60,000 nt of DNA, from the NCBI RefSeq assembly GCF_030272615.1, contig NC_081414.1, forward strand, positions 332,741,427 to 332,801,426, written 5' to 3'. Positions 36,601 to 46,757 of this stretch are shown here, piece by piece. Source of the stretch: Cryptomeria japonica. Taxonomy: Eukaryota > Streptophyta > Pinopsida > Cupressales > Cupressaceae. Under the pieces are notes generated by a model. It searched no databases and was not told the DNA's origin. It saw nothing but the letters and a program-made list of their open reading frames with translations. Each line of letters begins with the position of its first letter. Position 1 is the first letter of the stretch. A program made the translations under genes and the position numbers.

Positions 36601-37651
36601 TTTAGTGATCCAATCATCAGAATTATCCATATGAGAAACTAAAGCCTTCTGATTAGATGTCTCCTCTTTAATGGCTACAAAAACAATGTCTTCATTAGCA
36701 TCACCCTCAGATTCCTCATCAGTAATACCACCATCAATTGCAATAAGACAATCTCTTTTGCCTTTTCCCTTGTACTTCTTGAACTTTTCTCGCTTGTGCT
36801 CATTATCACCATTAGGACAGTTAGTTGCAATATGTCCAATCTTGTTGCATGCAAAACATTTCAAAGGTATTTTACCTCTATACTTATTGGTACCTCTAGG
36901 CAACCACTTGGCCAACATTGATTCAATCTCAACCAAACTGTCTTCATCATCAACTTCTCTGCTAGATCTGGATTCATAACTGTGATTGGCATCTCTACTT
37001 TTCCTCATAGATGGGTTAGAAACTGAATCTCTAAATGCATATTCAGATTTCTGAACACTACCATCATAACCATTTAATTCAAAAGAAGTAAGCTTACCAA
37101 TGATGAAGTCAAGGGTTACCTTAGTTTTGTCAATAGATTTTAGCTCCTAAATGGTTGCAACTCGGATAGCATAGACTGGTAGTAGGATTCTCAACACCTT
37201 ACTAACCACTATGGCATCTTCCACTTTACCACCAACACTCTTGATCTCACCAACTATCTCTTTTATCCTTTGACCATACTGTTGAATATTCTCACCTTCA
37301 ACCATTTGCATGTCATCAAACTTTCCTATTAGACTCTCTTCCTTGGAAATTTTCACATGTTCATCACTGCTATAAATCTCTTCAAGTTTCTTCCATACCT
37401 CATATGCAGTCTAGACCATGGAAATCTACATACTCTGCATCGGACAAAGAACTGATAATAGCCTCCAGTGCTTGATTGTTTTCTTGTTGCTCTTTCTTTT
37501 GATCGTTAGTCATAATCCCACTAGGTGCAACATATTGAGTACCAACATGTTCCCAGTGTTGACTTCCTAGAATCTTAATATAATTTTTCATTCTATCACT
37601 CCATATCCTGTAGTTCTCTCTATTAAACTTCAGACCTTCTTTCTTCATCAT
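33695..37651 (-). pseudogene. Element B gag-pol (Ty1-copia), broken
   Basis: In element order: gag MMKKEGLKFNRENYRIWSDR (37651 down) and MQMVEGENIQQYGQRIKEI (37300 region); zinc knuckle CFACNKIGHIATNC (36815-36856), intact; protease with SCSHHM but TKS where DSG is expected (near 36600), so catalytically dead; GAG-pre-integrase VWHRRFCHINFDS (36200 region); integrase DDCSRIMWVTLLKDK and TDQGGEF (35830-35990), then [37 protein letters not shown] (34760-34830) and YGLKKAPREWYERLHSH; RNase H DADWADSVDDRKST-like (34090) and DNTSAINISKNHVLHARTKH (33830-33890). At least eight stops or shifts separate these. It is closely related to element A, on the opposite strand. Confidence 0.9.
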
Positions 37652-37707
37652 GTTCTACAAGATATTTACCTCAAGTTGTTAGGCTTAGACCTTAGAGGAC
37701 TTGAGAT

Positions 37708-37719
37708 GATCAAATACCA
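37708..37719 (-). other. Element B primer binding site, degenerate
   Basis: The minus strand reads TGGTATTTGATC, against the canonical TGGTATCAGAGC. It is two bases inside the 5' LTR. Confidence 0.7.
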
Positions 37720-37721
37720 AT

Positions 37722-37880
37722 TGATGGTATGATGAAGGAATAAGGATCCAGTCAACTACTGAGAGGGGGGGTGAATCAGTAGATAGAAAACTGATATAAA
37801 ATTTTGTCAATTTAATAATCAACCTCTCAAAGAAAACTCTAAACTAAAAAGTTAAACCACTGAACTATAAATGCATTATC
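37722..37880 (-). repeat. Element B 5' LTR, inner 159 bp
   Basis: Matches 31902-32059 of the other LTR and stops at GCATTATC, where element A begins. It continues at 45321. Confidence 0.9.
37876..37880. repeat. Target site duplication of element A, left copy
   Basis: ttatc, against atatc at 45321-45325. The intact B LTR (32055-32059) has atatc, so the left copy has one substitution. Confidence 0.75.
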
Positions 37881-39371
37881 TATTGGCATATGTGCAAATT
37901 ATGTTGACATGATGATATTGTATGTTGTCATTGATGTCAATATGATGAAGAGTGAACCGGTACATTGAAGTAAGCACTTGCAAGAGAACCGATATATGTG
38001 AAAAAGTGAAGTGGTATGGCTGTCCAAGTGAACTGGTATATGTGACAAAGTGAAGCGGTATGATGGAATGTGAATAGGTATATGGAATGTTTTGTATCAA
38101 GTTTTCATATGGTATGACTACTAGTTGGTAGTCTTAGCTTCAGGGTTTCCAATTGAAGTGTTCTATGCCTATGTGATTCAACCAATGACATTGTGTGATG
38201 TGTTATCATTGTAATGAAGAATATATTGTGTTGCCACGTTAGCCTTGTGCGCATGAAGGATCTTGCATGAAGGAGATTGATCCTATCTACCTCGGGAATG
38301 TGTGAAGTCTCTGTAAATGGTGGAGAACGCATGATGGGTTATCAGCCTCCAAGAAGCGGTGAATAATGAATGATGGAGAACATCTTGAGATCTATTCAAG
38401 ACCATTATATTCAAAGCAAAGTGTTCAATGGTCAAGATTGAACCGACTGAATTGCTTAACCTAAATGTTTAGGGTTTAGGGTTTACGCTACTGACCTATC
38501 TATTTCCTATAAGGTGGATCTTGTTTTTCATGTTGAAGTTGTTGGCAAATGTTGTGTGTGTATCTAAGTGCAAAGATACGTGATTCTTGCCAGAGCAGAT
38601 ATGAGAATAGATACTTGCAAAGTGTGAGTGCAGAAGGAAGAAACTTAAGCAGATTTGCATTGAGTGTTGTTACCAGATCATTGTAATACCTATTGACCTC
38701 TAACTACTTCAATAGTTAGAAAATCGATTAACAAGGTAGCTTTACCCAGCTTGTTGTAAATCCTTTAACAGGGTGACTCAAAATCATTGAGTTCTAAAAA
38801 TCCTCTAATAAGGTAACCTTTAACAGGGTTTAACCCTTAACCAGGTATTCTAGCCATCCCTTAACCGGGTGATCCCTAGCAGGATTGGTTCCTAACAGAA
38901 CCTATTGTAAAGTCTTTGACAGGACTAGGCTCGTAATAGAGTGGACTTTAGAAGAGTTCAAAGAATAGCTTGTGGGTATTCATCCCCACTGTGGTTTTTT
39001 TCAGTTGGGTTTCCATGTGAAAAATATGTGTGTTATGTGTGATGCTTTTCATATGATGCTTTGTTAGTCTCTGTTAAGCAATAAAGCATGTTGAACCTGT
39101 AAGTCTTTACATTTCTGTTAAAGTATTGCTAGTGTATGAATATGGGTGAAGTGTAAATAAGATGTTAGATTGTGTGGAAAGCTGAGTTACCGGTTTGTCT
39201 TTCACTATGTTTAACTAGTAGTAATCTAGTTCAGACCGGTATTATTGCTTGCTAGTCAAAGTGCAGGCTTCTCAGTCAAACCGGTTCAAGGAAAAGTGTT
39301 TTTATCAGTATTGATTCATGCCCCCCCTCTCAGTACCAGTTTGGTACTAACTGTTCATCATTGATTTATCA
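37881..39371 (+). repeat. Element A 5' LTR
   Basis: 1491 bp. It begins TATTGGCATATG, where the 3' LTR has TGTTGG, so its terminal TG has mutated to TA. It has repeated GTGAACYGGTAT units, TTTAGGGTTTAGGGTTTA at 38468-38485, CACTGTGGTTTTTTTCAG..GGTTTCCATGTG near 38987, and CCCCCCTCTCAGTACC near 39321-39336. It is 55 bp shorter than the 3' LTR, mainly through loss of copies of a U3 subrepeat, and its ACCGGT sites are more decayed. Confidence 0.9.
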
Positions 39372-39373
39372 AT

Positions 39374-39385
39374 TAGTATTAGTTG
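39374..39385 (+). other. Element A primer binding site, degenerate
   Basis: TAGTATTAGTTG against the canonical TGGTATCAGAGC. In the first nine positions, the two changes are G to A and C to T. The position two bases after the LTR fits elements B, C and E. Confidence 0.6.
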
Positions 39386-39442
39386 ATCCTCCAGGTCCTC
39401 TATGTTGTAATCTTAACCACTTGAGGTAAAGATCGTACTCTA

Positions 39443-40130
39443 ATGATGAAGAGGGAAGGTCCAACTTCAACAGAGACAACTTTAAAATATGGAAGGACAG
39501 AATGAAGATATACATCAGAAGCATGGGTGCTCAACATTGGAGCTATGTTGAGAATGCTTATGTTATCCCTATCAGTACTCTCACCGATGATCAAAAGAGA
39601 GAGATTCAGGAGAATGGGCAAGTCATGGAAGCCCTAATTAGTAGTTTATCTAACATTGAGTTTATTGATGTTCAGGACAAAGAGAGTCCCAAAGAAGTAT
39701 GGGATGCCCTTGATAATATCTATGGCAGTGATGAGCATGTGAAACAAGCTAAGGAAGAAAGCCTTAGGGGAAAGTTTGAAGACATGCAAATGGTTGAAGG
39801 AGAGACCATTCAACAATATGGAGTAAGAATCAAAACTATTGCTGGAGATATCAAGAGTGCAGGTGGTAAAATGGAAGATTCCACTATTGTTAGCAAAGTT
39901 TTGAGATCCTTATTACCGGTCTATGCAATAAGGGTTGTTTCTATTAAGGAGTTAAGGTCTATAGATAGGACAAAGGTATCCCCAAACTCCATAATTACAA
40001 AGTTAACAACCTATGAGCTAAATAACTATGATGGCAGTATTTAGAAGACTGAATCAGCCTTCAGAGCATCTGTTGCACCATTTAGAAAACGCAAGAAGCT
40101 AGTACCAGTGGTGAACCAAGGAAAAGTAGA
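39443..40130 (+). pseudogene. Element A gag (capsid)
   Basis: The start is taken at 39443 (MMKREG), which aligns with MMKKEG of element B; a one-base shift near 39460 moves to the main frame. That frame reads NFNRDNFKIWKDRMKIYIRS, then AQHWSYVENAY, SPKEVWDALDNIYGSDEHV, VEGETIQQYGVRIKTI and YELNNYDGSI before a TAG at 40042. This is the UBN2-type capsid of copia elements. It coats the RNA genome in cytoplasmic particles. The zinc knuckle lies past another frame change, in the next segment. Confidence 0.85.
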
Positions 40131-40133
40131 GAA

Positions 40134-43100
40134 ATGGATGATGAGGAGATCCTGATGGAATTTGAAGCTCTTCTTTCCAAGAGACTTCCCAAGGGAATGC
40201 GTAAATACAGAGGTAAGCTTCCTTTGAAATGCTTTTCTTGTAACCAGATAAGACACATTGTTGTAAACTACCCTAATGATGACAACAAGGATAAACTAGA
40301 GAGGTTCAAGAATTTCAAAGGAGGAAACCGGAGAAACTATTTTGTAGCAGTTGATAAAGGTGTCACTGATGAGGAATCAGAAGATGAAGAGAATGAAGAT
40401 ATTGTGTTTGTTGCAGTCAAGGAAGATGTGTTAGACAAGAAGGCTCTTGTCTCCCACTTTGATAATTCCAATGAGTGGATTATTGATAGTGGCTATTCTC
40501 ACCATATGATTGGTGACCAGAGTAAGTTTCTATCTCTGGAAGAGTATGATGGTGGTGTGGTTTGTTTTGGTAATGATGCACCATGTATGGTAAAAGGAAG
40601 AGGGTCCATCTCTCTGAATGGAAGAAGCAGTGCTGACAATGTGTATTGGGTAGAAGGTCTTAGGCACAACCTTTTGAGTGTTGCTCAACTAAATGATAAT
40701 GGACTCACTCTAGAATTCAAAAATGGAGTGTGCAAAATCAAGGGAAAGAATGGTGAACTGATGGCAACTGGTATGCAGACCAAAGGTACCCTATTTCAGC
40801 TAAATGCTAATGCCAGTACATGTCTTATGGCTAAGTTTGAGGATAGCTGGATATGGCATAGGAGACTCTGCCATGTAAACTTTGATAATATTGTGAAGGC
40901 TAGTAAGATCAAGGCAATTAGAGGATTGCCTATGTTGAGCAAACCGGAAAATAATTTGTGCAGAGAGTGTCATCTGGGGAAAATGTCTTCCTCAACCTTC
41001 AAAGGTAAACCTTTCACTGCAGACAATTTACTTGATCTTGTGCATACTAATTTGTGTGGTCCTATGAAAACTAGGAGTGTGCAGGGAGATAGGTATTTTA
41101 TGATTCTTATTGATTATTGCTCAAGAATGATGTGGGTCACATTCTTGAAGAACAAATCTGAAGCTTTTGGAAAGTTCAAAGCCTTCAGAGCACTTGTAAA
41201 AAAAGAAAGTGGTAAGAGGATTATGTGCTTAAGAACCGATCAAGGAGGAGAATTCACTTCTGGTGAATTCAACAACTATTGTGAAGAGAATGGAATCAAG
41301 AGGCAACTGTTTGCCCCCCAGAATCTACAGCAGAATGGCCTAGCAGAAAGAAACAACCAGACAGTGGTTGAAGCAACTAGAACTATGTTGATCCAAGGAA
41401 AGGTTGCTCGCACTTTTTGGAGAGAAGCGGTGAGCACTACAATCTACACAATGAACCGGGTACTCATAAAAAAGGGTAAGGACAAAACACCTTATGAGTA
41501 TTGGACCGGTAAGACACCAGTGGTAAGCTACTTCAGAGTGTTTGGTAGTAAATGTTATATCAAGAGGAGTAAACATCAGAGAAAGTTTGATGCTAAATGT
41601 GATGAGGGAATATTCCTAGGGTATTCCACAAAGAGCAAAGCTCTCAAATGTTTCAACAATAGGACTCAGAGAATTGTTGAAAGCATCAATGTTAGAATTG
41701 ATGAAACCTCTAATAAATCTAAGGAAACCGACAGTGAGCAAGTAGGAGATGAACCGATGGTAACCTTCTAGGAACCGATTGAAAAATAGCCAAGCACCAA
41801 TAATAGTGCTCCTACACCGGTGGATGCTGATGCTGATGAAGATGAGGATGAAGAAGAAAAGAAAGAGGAAACAACTAAGATCATTCCTAGGTATGTAAAG
41901 TTGAATCATGATCCAAAGAAGATCATAGGAGATAAGGATGCAGAAATTCTTGCAAGAAGAAAGATCAGAGAAAACTCTTGCATGATCTCTGAATTTGAGC
42001 CTAAAACATCCAGAGAGGCACATAAAGATGAGGACTGGATCAAGGTGATGGAAGAGGAACTTGACCAGATAGAAAGGAATGGTACATGGTCTTTGGTACC
42101 TAGACCGGAGCATAAAAATGTCATTGGCACCAAATGGGTTTTCAGAAATAAGTTGAATGAAGATGGCTCAATGGTTAGAAACAAAGCCAAATTGGTGTGT
42201 AAAGGATATGCCCAAGAAGAAGGAGAATACTATGGAGAAACCTTTGCTCTAGTAGCCAGATTGGAAGGAGTTCATATGCTTCTTGCATATGCATCATTCA
42301 AGGGATTCAAGGTATATCAAATAGATGTAAAGTCTACATTTCTGAATGGAATACTAGAAGAGGAGGTGTATATAGAGCAACTAGATGGGTTTGCCCTATC
42401 AAAAGATAGTGACATGGTGTGTAGGCTACATAAGGCCTTGTATGGACTAAAGCAGGCACCTAGAGCATGGTATGAATGCTTGCACTCCCATCTTGTGAAG
42501 ATTGGATTTGAGAGAACAAGTGAGAATAGTAATATCTACTTGAAGTCAGAAGGAGATCAGATTCTGATCTGTGAGGTATTTGTTGATGACATAATCTTTG
42601 GAGGAGATGACAAGATGAGTCGTGATTTTGTAGATGAGATGAAAAAGGAGTTTGAGATGTCACCTATAGGGGAGATTAAGTTCTTCATTGGACTACAGAT
42701 TCAACAAATGAAAGATGGAATCTTTATCACTCAATCCAAATATGTCAAAGAGGTGTTGAAGACCTTTGGCATGGATGACAACAAACCGGTTGGTACACTG
42801 ATGGTGACCGGTTGTAAATTATCCAAAGAGGATGACTCAGGGTTGGTAAATGAGAAGGAATACCGATCAATGATTGGTAAATTGCACTATGTAGTACATA
42901 GTAGATCGGACATTACACATGCAATGGACATTTTTGCACGGTTCCATAAAAGCCCAAGAGAATCCCATTTGGTAGCAGTCAAGCGGATTATTAGATATCT
43001 GAAGGGAACTATTGACTATGGATTATGGTATCCATACAGTAATGATTTCAACCTGAAAGTGTTTAAAGATGCTGATTGGGCTAGTAATGTGGATGACCAG

Positions 43101-43568
43101 AAGAGCACAACCGATGGTGTATTCTTTCTTGGTGGAAGACTAGTCTCATGGATGAGTAAGAAACAAAGTTGTATCTCTCAGTCTACAACAGAAGTAGAGT
43201 ATGTTGCAGCATTTATGAACTACACCTAGACAATTTGGATGAAGCATGTATTAAATGGCTTCAAAGTTCTTGTATCTGAATCGGTAAGTATATTTTGTGA
43301 CAACACAAGTGCAATTAACATCTCCAAGAATTCAGTTTTACATTCTAGAACCAAGCACTTTGAGCTTAAATATCATTTCTTAAGGGAAAAGGTTCAGAAC
43401 AAAGAAGTTGTACTGGAAGATGTTTCTAGTAAGGATCAGTTAGCAGACATATTCACCAAGCCTCTATCAAAGGCTACCTTTACCTATTTGAGAGGTGAAT
43501 TAGGGGTGTTGCCCCTTCAAGAGGTGAACCAAAGGTGTGTGCTCCACATCAGTCAGGACTTACATTGA
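40134..43568 (+). pseudogene. Element A pol: zinc knuckle, protease, integrase, RT, RNase H
   Basis: One frame of 1,145 codons interrupted by TAG at 41769, 41786 and 43227. Order: knuckle CFSCNQIRHIVVNY (40230 region, last Cys now Tyr); protease WIIDSGYSHHM (40477-40509, DSG kept); WIWHRRLCHVNFDN; integrase DYCSRMMWVTFLKNK and TDQGGEF with a downstream QQNGLAERNN, so Asp, Asp and Glu positions are visible; [48 protein letters not shown] and the catalytic FVDDIIFGGDD (42576-42608); RNase H DADWASNVDDQKSTTDG and DNTSAINISKN. It ends ADIFTKPLSKATFTYLRGEL. The frame differs from gag. Motifs are intact enough that the element probably died by point mutation. Confidence 0.92.
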
Positions 43569-43774
43569 TATATTTTTCTCAGGATTGGTGTGTTGAAGGA
43601 TGCTACTCCTTAGGGGGAGTAGCATAATAGAACATAGATGGTTATGCCTTCACTTTGGCATTATTGTCAAAGGGGGAGAAGATGTGAAGCAGAGAAGATA
43701 TTTGCAGTATGGGGGGAGAAGTGTGAATCTCAAAGATATCTTTGTATATTGCCATCAATGCCAAAGGGGGAGAT
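43569..43774 (+). other. Element A 3' untranslated region with two polypurine tracts
   Basis: No coding sequence. GCATTATTGTCAAAGGGGGA lies at 43659-43678 and GCCATCAATGCCAAAGGGGG at 43751-43770. The second, ending AAAGGGGGAGAT at 43774, touches the 3' LTR and is the functional PPT by position. The first is an extra copy. GTGGGGGAGT-type runs near 43609-43622 and 43708-43720 are weaker purine tracts. Confidence 0.8.
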
Positions 43775-45320
43775 TGTTGGCATATGTGCAGAGTATGTTG
43801 ACATGATGATATTGTATGTTGTCATTGATGTCAATATGATGAAGTGTGAACCAGTATATTGAAGTGAGCACTTGCAAGAGAACCGATATATGTGAAAAAG
43901 TGAAGCGGTATGGCTGTCCAAGTGAACCGATATGTTGAAATGTGAACCGGTATATGTAACAAAGTGAAGCAGTATGTTTGTCCAAGTGAACCGGTATGAT
44001 AGAATGTGAACCGGTATATCGAATGTTTTGTATCAAGGTTTCATATGGTATGACTACCGGTTGGTAGTCTTAGCTTTAGGGTTTCCGGTTGAAGTATTCT
44101 ATGCCTATGTGATTCAATCGATGACATTGTGTGATGTGTTAGCATTGTAATGAAGAACAGATTGTGTTTCCACGTTATCCTTGTGTGCGTGAAGTATATT
44201 TCATGAAGGAGATTGATCCTATCTACCTTGGGAATGTACGAAGTCTCTGTAAACGGTAGAGAACACGTGATGGGTTATCAGCCTCCAAGAAGCGGTGAAG
44301 AATGAATGATGGAGAATGTCTTGAGATCTGTTCAAGACCATTGTATTCAAAGCAAAGTGTTCAATGGTCAGGATTGAATCGATTGACTTGCTTAACCTAA
44401 ATGTTAAGGGTTTAGGGTTTATGCTACCGACCTATCTGTTTCCTATAAGGTCGATGTTGTTTTTCATGTTGAAGTTGTTGGTAAATGTTGTGTGTGTATC
44501 TAAGTGCAAAGATACATGATTCTTGCCAGACCAGATATGAGAATAGATACCTGCAGAGTGTGAGTGCAGAAGGAAGAAACTAAAGTGGATCTGCATTGGT
44601 ATTGAGTGTTGTTACCAGATCATTGCAGTACTTGTTGACCTCTAACCACTTCAACAGTTGGAAAATCCCTTAATAGGGTAGTTTTAACCGGCTTGCTGTA
44701 AATCCTTTAACAGGGTGACTCAAAATCATTGAGTTCTAAAAAGCCTCTAACAAGGTAACCTTTAACAAGGTTTGACCCTTAACCGGGTATTCTAGCCATC
44801 CCTTAACCAGGTGATCCCTAGCAGGATCGGTTCCTAACAGAACCTATTGTAAAGTCTTTAGAAGGACTAGGCTCCTAACAAATCAAACTTCAGAAGATTT
44901 CAAAGAACAACTTGTGGGTATTCATCCCCACCGTGGTTTTTCCCAGTTGGGTTTCCACGTGAAAAATATGTGTGTTATGTGTAATGCTTTTCATATGATG
45001 CTTTGTTATTCTTTGTTAAGAAGTAAAGCATGGTGAACCTATAAGTCTTTACATTTCTGTTAAAGTATTGCTAGTGTATGAATATGGGTGAAGTGGAAAT
45101 AAGATGTTAGATTGTGTGGAAAGCTAAGTTACTAGTCTATGTCTTTCATTGTGTTTAACCGGTAGTAATCTGGTTCAGACCGGTGTTATTTCTTGCCAGT
45201 CAAAGTGACGGCTTCTCAGTCAAACCGGTTCAAGGAAAAGTGTTTTTATCAGTACTGATTCACCCCCCACCCCCCCTCTCAGTACCGATTTGGTACTAAC
45301 TGTTCATCATTGATTTATCA
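43775..45320 (+). repeat. Element A 3' LTR
   Basis: 1546 bp, TGTTGGCATATG to TGATTTATCA. It has about six GTGAACCGGTAT-type subrepeats at 43845-44020, a telomere-like TTTAGGGTTTA at 44410, CCACCGTGGTTTTTCCCAG at 44929-44947, GGGTTTCCACGTGAAAAATA at 44950-44969, and a doubled C-tract, CACCCCCCACCCCCCCTCTC, at about 45261-45280. Confidence 0.9.
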
Positions 45321-46576
45321 ATATCACTTTCAAGTTTAACCAGTTGACTGTTACAATAGATTAACAGTAAAACAACTTGAAACTCACAAACATCCAAATA
45401 CTTTACTAACATAAGTAAAACCTCATTTGAGATTGCTGCCAGTTAATCATAACTTATCAAAGTGGATTAAGTAGTTAAGAAATTCAACCATAGTAAACAT
45501 AACCACAAAAACATTCACCACTTGACATAATAATTTTTACATGGAAACCCAAATGGGAAAAACCACGATGAGATGAGACTCACAAGTTAACTATCTAAAC
45601 TCTTCTGAAGTTTGCCTTGTTAGGAGCCAAGCCTATTAAAGCTTTTACAAAAATTCATGTTCAGAACTTATCGTGTTAGGGACCACCCGGTTAAGGGATT
45701 GACTATAATGCTCTATTAGAAGAAAAACCCTGTAAGTAGTAAGCTCGATAGAGGATTTAAAATCCAAGCTAATGGACCACCTGGTTAGAGGATTTGAATA
45801 ACACTAAGCTTGTTAGAGCTTACCCGGTTAGGGGATTTTACTGTTGTTATTGTTATAAAATAACAGAAGTTTGTTGATGTCTTTGAATAGCACTACACTT
45901 GCTTGTTTAGATCTTTTTCATACTCCTATCTGCCTTTACACAAACTGTAGATACATCATCCGGTTCGGCAACCACACACTCAACTAAAACTTTGCCAACT
46001 CTAAAACAAAACAACTCATTGACCTTATAAGAAAATCAATAGGTCAGTAACACAACAAAAACCTAATTCTCTCATAGAGATTACAAACAAATCGGTTCAA
46101 GTATGACCATTGGATTACATAACAATCTCTGCACATCATTCAAGATAGCCTCAATCGCTCCTTGATCACCTCTTCGTTGAACTTAGTAACTCATCACGCA
46201 TTTTGCATTACATGCAATATACTTGCTCATTCCCAAGATAAAAACTATTAACTCAATGTGCCAAAAACACTTTTAAACTCTTCTCATACAACATGCATAT
46301 GTGTCATAATCATTACCGCTCATCATCAGATCATAAACCAACATAACAAACTTAATCGGCTAGGGTTTATCAAATCAACTGGTAGGGTTTACCGGTTCAA
46401 CTCTCCAATACTTAGCAATACCTGTTCACTCCACAAACTCACCTACCGGTTACAGTTCCCTTCACTAGCTCTTCCTACTAGTTACAAAATAATATTATAA
46501 CAACATCATTACTGGTTAATTGACATCAATGACAACATAAAATTTCATTAATGCATTCTTCATGCAACTGCCAACA
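45321..46576 (-). repeat. Element B 5' LTR, outer 1256 bp
   Basis: Resumes at ATATCACTTTCAAG and matches 32055-33308. The first five bases are the right TSD copy of element A (atatc). It ends ATGCAACTGCCAACA. Together with 37722-37880 it rebuilds an LTR of about 1410 bp, against 1407 for the other. Confidence 0.9.
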
Positions 46577-46581
46577 GATTT
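46577..46581. repeat. Target site duplication of element B, right copy
   Basis: gattt, identical to 31897-31901. Confidence 0.9.
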
Positions 46582-46757
46582 AGTCTTAGAGAGTCAAACA
46601 GTAGGGAGCTATCAGACTACTATGAGGATGGCTAATAGCACTGGTGGGGTCATGGGACCTCGTCAGAGGAGTGGAGATCAAGGGGGACAACCATCTGGAG
46701 GATCTTCTCACCCACAACCACAGAGATGGACAAAGTCAGGTGGTAGTGGCACATGAC
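46582..46757 (+). pseudogene. PMD-type gene, piece 4 of 4 (C-terminus)
   Basis: With element B and one gattt removed, ..SED of piece 3 runs into LVLESQTVGSYQTTMRMANS, then a Gly/Ser/Gln-rich tail (QRSGDQGGQPSGGSSHPQ, QRWTKSGGSGT) and a TGA at 46755-46757. The tail's composition fits the basic Gly-rich region in pieces 2 and 3. An ATG at 46562 would start this frame inside the LTR of B, but that is chance. Confidence 0.55.

Larger units (their letters stand above)
37881..45320 (+). mobile_element. Element A: Sirevirus-like copia retrotransposon, full length
   Basis: A 7.44-kb plus-strand element nested in the 5' LTR of element B. The 5' LTR is 37881-39371, the 3' LTR 43775-45320, with a degenerate tRNA-iMet primer site and a PPT (AAAGGGGGAGAT). 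The gag-pol is nearly complete, with three or four stops and one or two frameshifts, making A the best preserved copia coding region in the window. The purine motif GTCAAAGGGGGAGAAG (43668-43683) ahead of the true PPT is a Sirevirus habit, as I recall it. It inserted opposite to B. Confidence 0.92.
31902..46576 (-). mobile_element. Element B: Sirevirus-like copia retrotransposon split by element A
   Basis: A full-length minus-strand copia element of about 7.2 kb, spread over 14.7 kb because element A (37881-45320) landed in its 5' LTR. The 3' LTR is 31902-33308. The 5' LTR is in two parts, 37722-37880 and 45321-46576. A perfect 5-bp TSD (gattt) flanks the whole. Internally it has the copia order gag, zinc knuckle, protease, integrase, RT, RNase H on the minus strand, all broken. 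It lies in the PMD gene between pieces 3 and 4. Confidence 0.9.

Noticed and set aside
46258-46500. Repeated 80-codon frame also at 32990-33232
   Set aside because: Both are equivalent positions of the two LTRs of element B on the non-coding strand.
46562-46757. Stand-alone small Gly-rich gene
   Set aside because: Its ATG is inside the LTR of element B; the frame is the 3' end of the split PMD gene.
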